This document shows positions 42,790 through 45,805 of a stretch of 45,805 bases of DNA, piece after piece. Each line of letters starts with the position of its first letter. Position 1 is the stretch's first letter. Origin of the DNA: an uncultured Muribaculaceae bacterium (GTDB lineage: Bacteria; Bacteroidota; Bacteroidia; Bacteroidales; Muribaculaceae); the NCBI GenBank assembly GCA_910583775.1, contig CAJTYD010000011.1:1-45805 (forward strand), read 5' to 3'. The notes below the pieces were generated by a model. That model did no database searches. It was not told the DNA's origin and was given only the letters and a program-made list of their open reading frames with translations. The position numbers were made by a program, and so were the translations under genes.

Positions 42790-44064
42790 TCATTTTGTTT
42801 TCTCATCGTAAACGATTCTGCCGGCGGCGATGGTCATCACCGGTTTCGCCGTGAGCGTAAGCCCGGCGAAGGGGGTGCTTTTGCCTGCAGAGAGGAATTC
42901 CTCCGGCTTTACGGTCCATTCGCGGGTGAAGTCGACCAGAGCAATGTCTGCGCGGTCGCCGGGTCGGAGACCGCCCTTGATGCCGAAGATGCGGCGCGGG
43001 TTCCCGGCCATCATCTCGATCATCCGGGCGAAGGAGATGCGGCCGGTCTTCACCATATAGGTATACACGGCAGCGAGCGAGGTCTCGAGGCCTACGACGC
43101 CCATGGCGCTCTTCTCGAGGCCGCGGTTTTTCTCCTCGGCGGAGTGAGGGGCGTGGTCGGTGGCGATGGCGTCGATGGTGCCGTCGGCGGCGCCCTGGCG
43201 GAGCGCCTCCATGTCGGCGCGGGAGCGCAGCGGCGGGTTCATCTTGAAGCGGCCATCCTCCTGCAGGTCTTCGTCGCAGAAAGCAAGGTAGTGGGGGCCT
43301 GTCTCGCAGGTGACCTTCAGCCCTTCGGCCTTGGCGCGGCGCACGAGCTCCACGCTCTCTTTCGTGGAGATATGGCAGATGTGGAGCGGGCAGCCTGTCT
43401 CGCGGCTGAGGCGGATGTCGCGTTCGATCTCGCGCCATTCGCTTTCGGAGCAGATCCCCCTGTGGCCGTGGGCGCGGGCATATTCGCCGTCATGGATATA
43501 GCCTTTTTTCAGCAGGGCGTTCACCTCGCAGTGAGCGGCGAGAATCTTGCCGCAGGGAGCGAGCGCCTTCATGGCCCGACGCATGGCCTCCTCGTCCTGG
43601 ATGCCCGAGCCGTCGTCGGAGAAGCCGACGGCAAGAGGGGAGAGGGCCTTGAAATCGACAGGCTCCGAGCCGAGGCGCGAGCGCGTGATGGTGGCGTAGG
43701 GGAGAGTCTCCACCACGGCATCGCGGCGGATGATCTCCAGCTCCTTCTCTAAGTTCTCTACGGAATCGGGCGCCGGATTGAGGTTGGGCATGGGGCAGAC
43801 GGTGGTGAAGCCGCCGGTGGCCGCGGCGCGCGAACCCGAGGCGATGGTCTCTTTATACGAAAAACCGGGCTCACGGAAATGCACATGCAGATCCACAAGC
43901 CCGGGAATGGCTGTCAGTCCGGTGGCGTCGATGACCTCGCAGCCTTGGGAGGCCTCGAGATTCGGGGCTATCTGCCTGACGATGCCCCCGGATATGAAAA
44001 TATCCGCCGCTCCCTCCTCGCCGGAAGGGGAGAACAGCGCGTTTTTTATCAAAATATCATTCAT
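42790..44064 (-). CDS. pyrC: Dihydroorotase
   Basis: 424 residues from the start at 44064; the frame is open to 44235, but that would pass through the promoter. The metal-binding DLHVHFREPG, the lysine-carboxylate region and IATDHAPHSAEEK are typical of type I dihydroorotase. The amidohydrolase closes carbamoyl aspartate to dihydroorotate. It is the first gene of the pyrimidine operon, about 40 bases after the predicted start of transcription. It shares its 3' end with pyrK. Confidence 0.96.
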   Translation of the reverse strand: MNDILIKNALFSPSGEEGAADIFISGGIVRQIAPNLEASQGCEVIDATGLTAIPGLVDLHVHFREPGFSYKETIASGSRAAATGGFTTVCPMPNLNPAPDSVENLEKELEIIRRDAVVETLPYATITRSRLGSEPVDFKALSPLAVGFSDDGSGIQDEEAMRRAMKALAPCGKILAAHCEVNALLKKGYIHDGEYARAHGHRGICSESEWREIERDIRLSRETGCPLHICHISTKESVELVRRAKAEGLKVTCETGPHYLAFCDEDLQEDGRFKMNPPLRSRADMEALRQGAADGTIDAIATDHAPHSAEEKNRGLEKSAMGVVGLETSLAAVYTYMVKTGRISFARMIEMMAGNPRRIFGIKGGLRPGDRADIALVDFTREWTVKPEEFLSAGKSTPFAGLTLTAKPVMTIAAGRIVYDEKTK

Positions 44065-44111
44065 GGTCGGAATGTGAAAGCGCGGAAAACCTCTTGTGCG
44101 CTTTCCATTTG

Positions 44112-44142
44112 CAAAATTAACGCTTATTTCGCGAGTGTCAAA
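44112..44142 (-). promoter_or_regulatory. Promoter of the pyrCKDFEB operon
   Basis: Minus strand TTTG (44139-44142), 19-base spacer, TAATTTTG (44112-44119). A perfect Bacteroidetes promoter directly after the asparaginase terminator. The leader is about 40 bases, with a small GGAAAGCGC...GCGCTTTC hairpin (about 44076-44106) at its beginning. Confidence 0.85.
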
Positions 44143-44143
44143 A

Positions 44144-44202
44144 TGAAAAATAAAAAAATTGAAAGGGAGGAGGAACGATTTGGCGTTCCTCTTCCCTTTC
44201 AA
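44144..44202 (-). terminator. Intrinsic terminator of the asparaginase gene
   Basis: On the minus strand TTGAAAGGGAAGAGGAACG pairs with CGTTCCTCCTCCCTTTCAA (one mismatch) across a short loop, followed by TTTTTTTATTTTT. It lies about 60 bases past the ansA stop. Confidence 0.9.
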
Positions 44203-44262
44203 GACACAATTGCACTCTTTTGATTGTGAATCCATATTGATATGGTGGCCGCGGAAGAGGGT

Positions 44263-45312
44263 TTATTCGACCGTCATCTCGCCGACCATCGGAACGGTGA
44301 GATAATGTTTCACCTCTTCGGCGCTCAGGCCGCTTCCGAGAAGATACATCAGTTTCGTTACGGCGGCCTCGGCGGTTATGTCATAACCGGATATCACGCC
44401 GGCCTTGGCAAGCATATCTCCGGTATAATAGCGTTTCTGCTCGTCTCCGCCGTTGAGACACTGGGTGACGTTGAAGATTATCAGTCCGCGGCCGACGGCT
44501 TCGGAAAGGGCTGTCAGGAACCATTGTTCGGTCGGAGCGTTTCCGGCGCCGAATGTACGCAGGACGACGGCCTTGATGCCCGGGGTGGCGAGCTGCGACT
44601 TCACCACCTCTTCGGTGATTCCGGGATAGAGCCAGAGCACAAGGATATTTGGATCCATCGAATAGAAGGGATCCAGTGGCAGGACTGTCGAATGTCGCAT
44701 CAGATAAGGCCTGTCGTATTCTATGTGAAGGTCTATGGTGCCCAGATCGGGGTAGTTGAAGCTCTTGAAGGCATGGAATCCTGTGGAGGTGAATTTGGTG
44801 GAACGACATCCTCTCACGATGTAGTCCTGGAAGGAAATTACCACTTCCTGAATCATCGGGTCGCCGTTCTCATCTTTTGCGGCTGCCACCTGCAGGGCAG
44901 AGATGAGGTTTTCGGTTCCGTCCTCGCGGGTGTCGCCGATCGGGAGCTGCGAACCTGTGATAACGACGGGCTTGGTGAGGTTACGGAGCATGAACGACAG
45001 GGCAGAGGCGGTATAGGCCATGGTATCGGTGCCGTGAAGCACGACGAAGCCGTCGAAATCCTCATATCGGTCGGCGATGTCTTTCACTATCCGGTTCCAG
45101 TATTGGGGATTCATATTCGAGGAATCGATCGGCTGCGGGAACTGTACGCTCTCTATGTCGTAGCCGAGCTGGCCGACCTTCGGCACGTTGTCCATGAGGT
45201 GAGAGAAATCGAAGGGCTGCAGCCCGTCAGGGGTCTCGACCATTCCGATGGTGCCTCCGGTGTATATGATCAATATTCTTGGTTTAGGGTTATTTGTTTC
45301 CATTTTATTCAA
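44263..45312 (-). CDS. ansA: Type I L-asparaginase
   Basis: 349 residues, cytoplasmic form with no signal peptide. The two catalytic threonine motifs are present: ILIIYTGGTIGM near the N-terminus and VLHGTDTMAYTASALSFML at about residues 93-111. It hydrolyses asparagine to aspartate and ammonia; aspartate is the co-substrate of PyrB and PurA, encoded nearby, although a functional link is only an inference. It starts 6 bases after the MFS fragment ends. An alternative ATG three codons downstream (45303) exists. Confidence 0.93.
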   Translation of the reverse strand: MNKMETNNPKPRILIIYTGGTIGMVETPDGLQPFDFSHLMDNVPKVGQLGYDIESVQFPQPIDSSNMNPQYWNRIVKDIADRYEDFDGFVVLHGTDTMAYTASALSFMLRNLTKPVVITGSQLPIGDTREDGTENLISALQVAAAKDENGDPMIQEVVISFQDYIVRGCRSTKFTSTGFHAFKSFNYPDLGTIDLHIEYDRPYLMRHSTVLPLDPFYSMDPNILVLWLYPGITEEVVKSQLATPGIKAVVLRTFGAGNAPTEQWFLTALSEAVGRGLIIFNVTQCLNGGDEQKRYYTGDMLAKAGVISGYDITAEAAVTKLMYLLGSGLSAEEVKHYLTVPMVGEMTVE

Positions 45313-45318
45313 GTTTTA

Positions 45319-45753
45319 TCAATAATAATTCTTGCTCATTCCGAACACGAAGTGGCGCGTGCGGATCACGACGAATACAAACACTATCGCCGAGGCTATG
45401 CCGATGAAGACAAACGGGAAGATCGTGCTCGTATGCTGGTTGAAGATGGCACGCCCTGCGCCGACGATGACCGGCACCAGGGAAATGGCCAGATAATTGG
45501 CTACCTGGAGGTATGCCAGCGAGAGGGTGGATTTGCTTTGGGTCGTCACCACTTCGGTGGCCTTGGTGTAGAAGATAGGCTGAGCGATACCGTTGCCCAG
45601 ACCGCAGAGGGCGCTTGCGATGATATATGAAGCGAACGACGGGATGAATACATACATCGCGAAGCTGGCAACTATCATTGCAGTGGCGATAATGAATGTG
45701 GTCTTACGGAACACCTTCATGCATGGAGTCAGTGCGAGGCCTATGACGAACAT
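45319..45753 (-). CDS. MFS transporter, N-terminally truncated fragment
   Basis: 144 residues with about four membrane helices, matching only the C-terminal third of a major facilitator transporter (usual length about 400). The loop TPCMKVFRKTTFII, a GLGNGIAQPIFY helix and a tail RTRHFVFGMSKNYY are visible. Upstream of the ATG, the frame hits TAA within about 12 bases and the DNA becomes AT-rich. The gene is therefore either broken by an insertion or cut by a contig end. Transported substrate is unknown. Confidence 0.6.
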   Translation of the reverse strand: MFVIGLALTPCMKVFRKTTFIIATAMIVASFAMYVFIPSFASYIIASALCGLGNGIAQPIFYTKATEVVTTQSKSTLSLAYLQVANYLAISLVPVIVGAGRAIFNQHTSTIFPFVFIGIASAIVFVFVVIRTRHFVFGMSKNYY

Positions 45754-45805
45754 TGAAGTCGTTTAAACTAATTTGATTTGTGAAATTTTTTAAGGAAAAT
45801 AACGA
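45754..45805. other. AT-rich window edge, possible insertion-element end
   Basis: The base composition changes abruptly at the point where homology to the transporter stops. The edge begins GAAGTCGTTTAAAC on the plus strand. It may be the end of an insertion sequence, but too little is present to show a transposase or inverted repeat partner. Confidence 0.3.

Noticed and set aside
1..45805. tRNA or rRNA genes
   Set aside because: No clover-leaf or TTCRANNC T-loop context and no rRNA segment was recognised on either strand.

Overview
The window looks like chromosomal DNA of a gut-type Bacteroidales bacterium. Muribaculaceae or a close relative is my inference, not something I could test. The evidence is a Mfa-type (type V) fimbrial operon with lipoprotein subunits and a BACON-like domain, an SLBB/Wzz exopolysaccharide export pair, a lipoprotein serpin, and several promoters of the Bacteroidetes form TTTG/TTG-N18-20-TAnnTTTG. 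Almost every gene is on the minus strand. The exceptions are a small AT-rich island with two plus-strand genes (36945-38512).

Layout from left to right. (1) 202-5172: exopolysaccharide export operon (SLBB outer-membrane export protein, Wzz chain-length protein, LysM/M23 peptidase), read from a good promoter at 5245-5275. (2) 5349-11598: methionine synthase metH, metF, and a secreted histidine-type phosphatase. (3) 11769-19272: five-gene Mfa-type fimbrial operon (major subunit, Mfa2-type anchor, DUF3575-like protein, two large lipoproteins that are candidate tip subunits). Its promoter contains a run of nine G. (4) 19750-20175: small periplasmic TonB-C protein. (5) 20462-35735: ten collinear purine genes, in transcription order purE, purL, purM, purN, purH, purD, purB, purA, guaB, guaA, covering most steps to IMP and then AMP and GMP. 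purF, purC and purK are not in the window. Upstream of purE lies a promoter plus terminator that bracket a roughly 195-nt structured RNA. (6) 36945-38512: plus-strand island with a short orphan lipoprotein and a serpin. (7) 38622-44064: pyrimidine operon in transcription order pyrC, pyrK, pyrD, pyrF, pyrE, pyrB, from a consensus promoter at 44112-44142. PyrB carries a C-terminal zinc domain normally found in PyrI. (8) 44263-45753: type I asparaginase, and an MFS transporter fragment that loses its N-terminal part close to the window edge.

The most unusual content is between the genes. Gaps in otherwise ordinary operons hold several unrelated families of short repeats: a 393-bp element with 36-bp terminal inverted repeats and two hairpins whose flanks are conserved while their palindromic cores differ (24992-25384); a 287-bp inverted-repeat element (36428-36714); a 44-bp repeat shared by two purine gaps; GGACGCAC palindromes; heptamer and nonamer tandem repeats; and a TTTTGAA repeat that begins at or just after the stop codons of five genes.

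All calls were made by reading the sequence. No database search, folding or alignment program was run.
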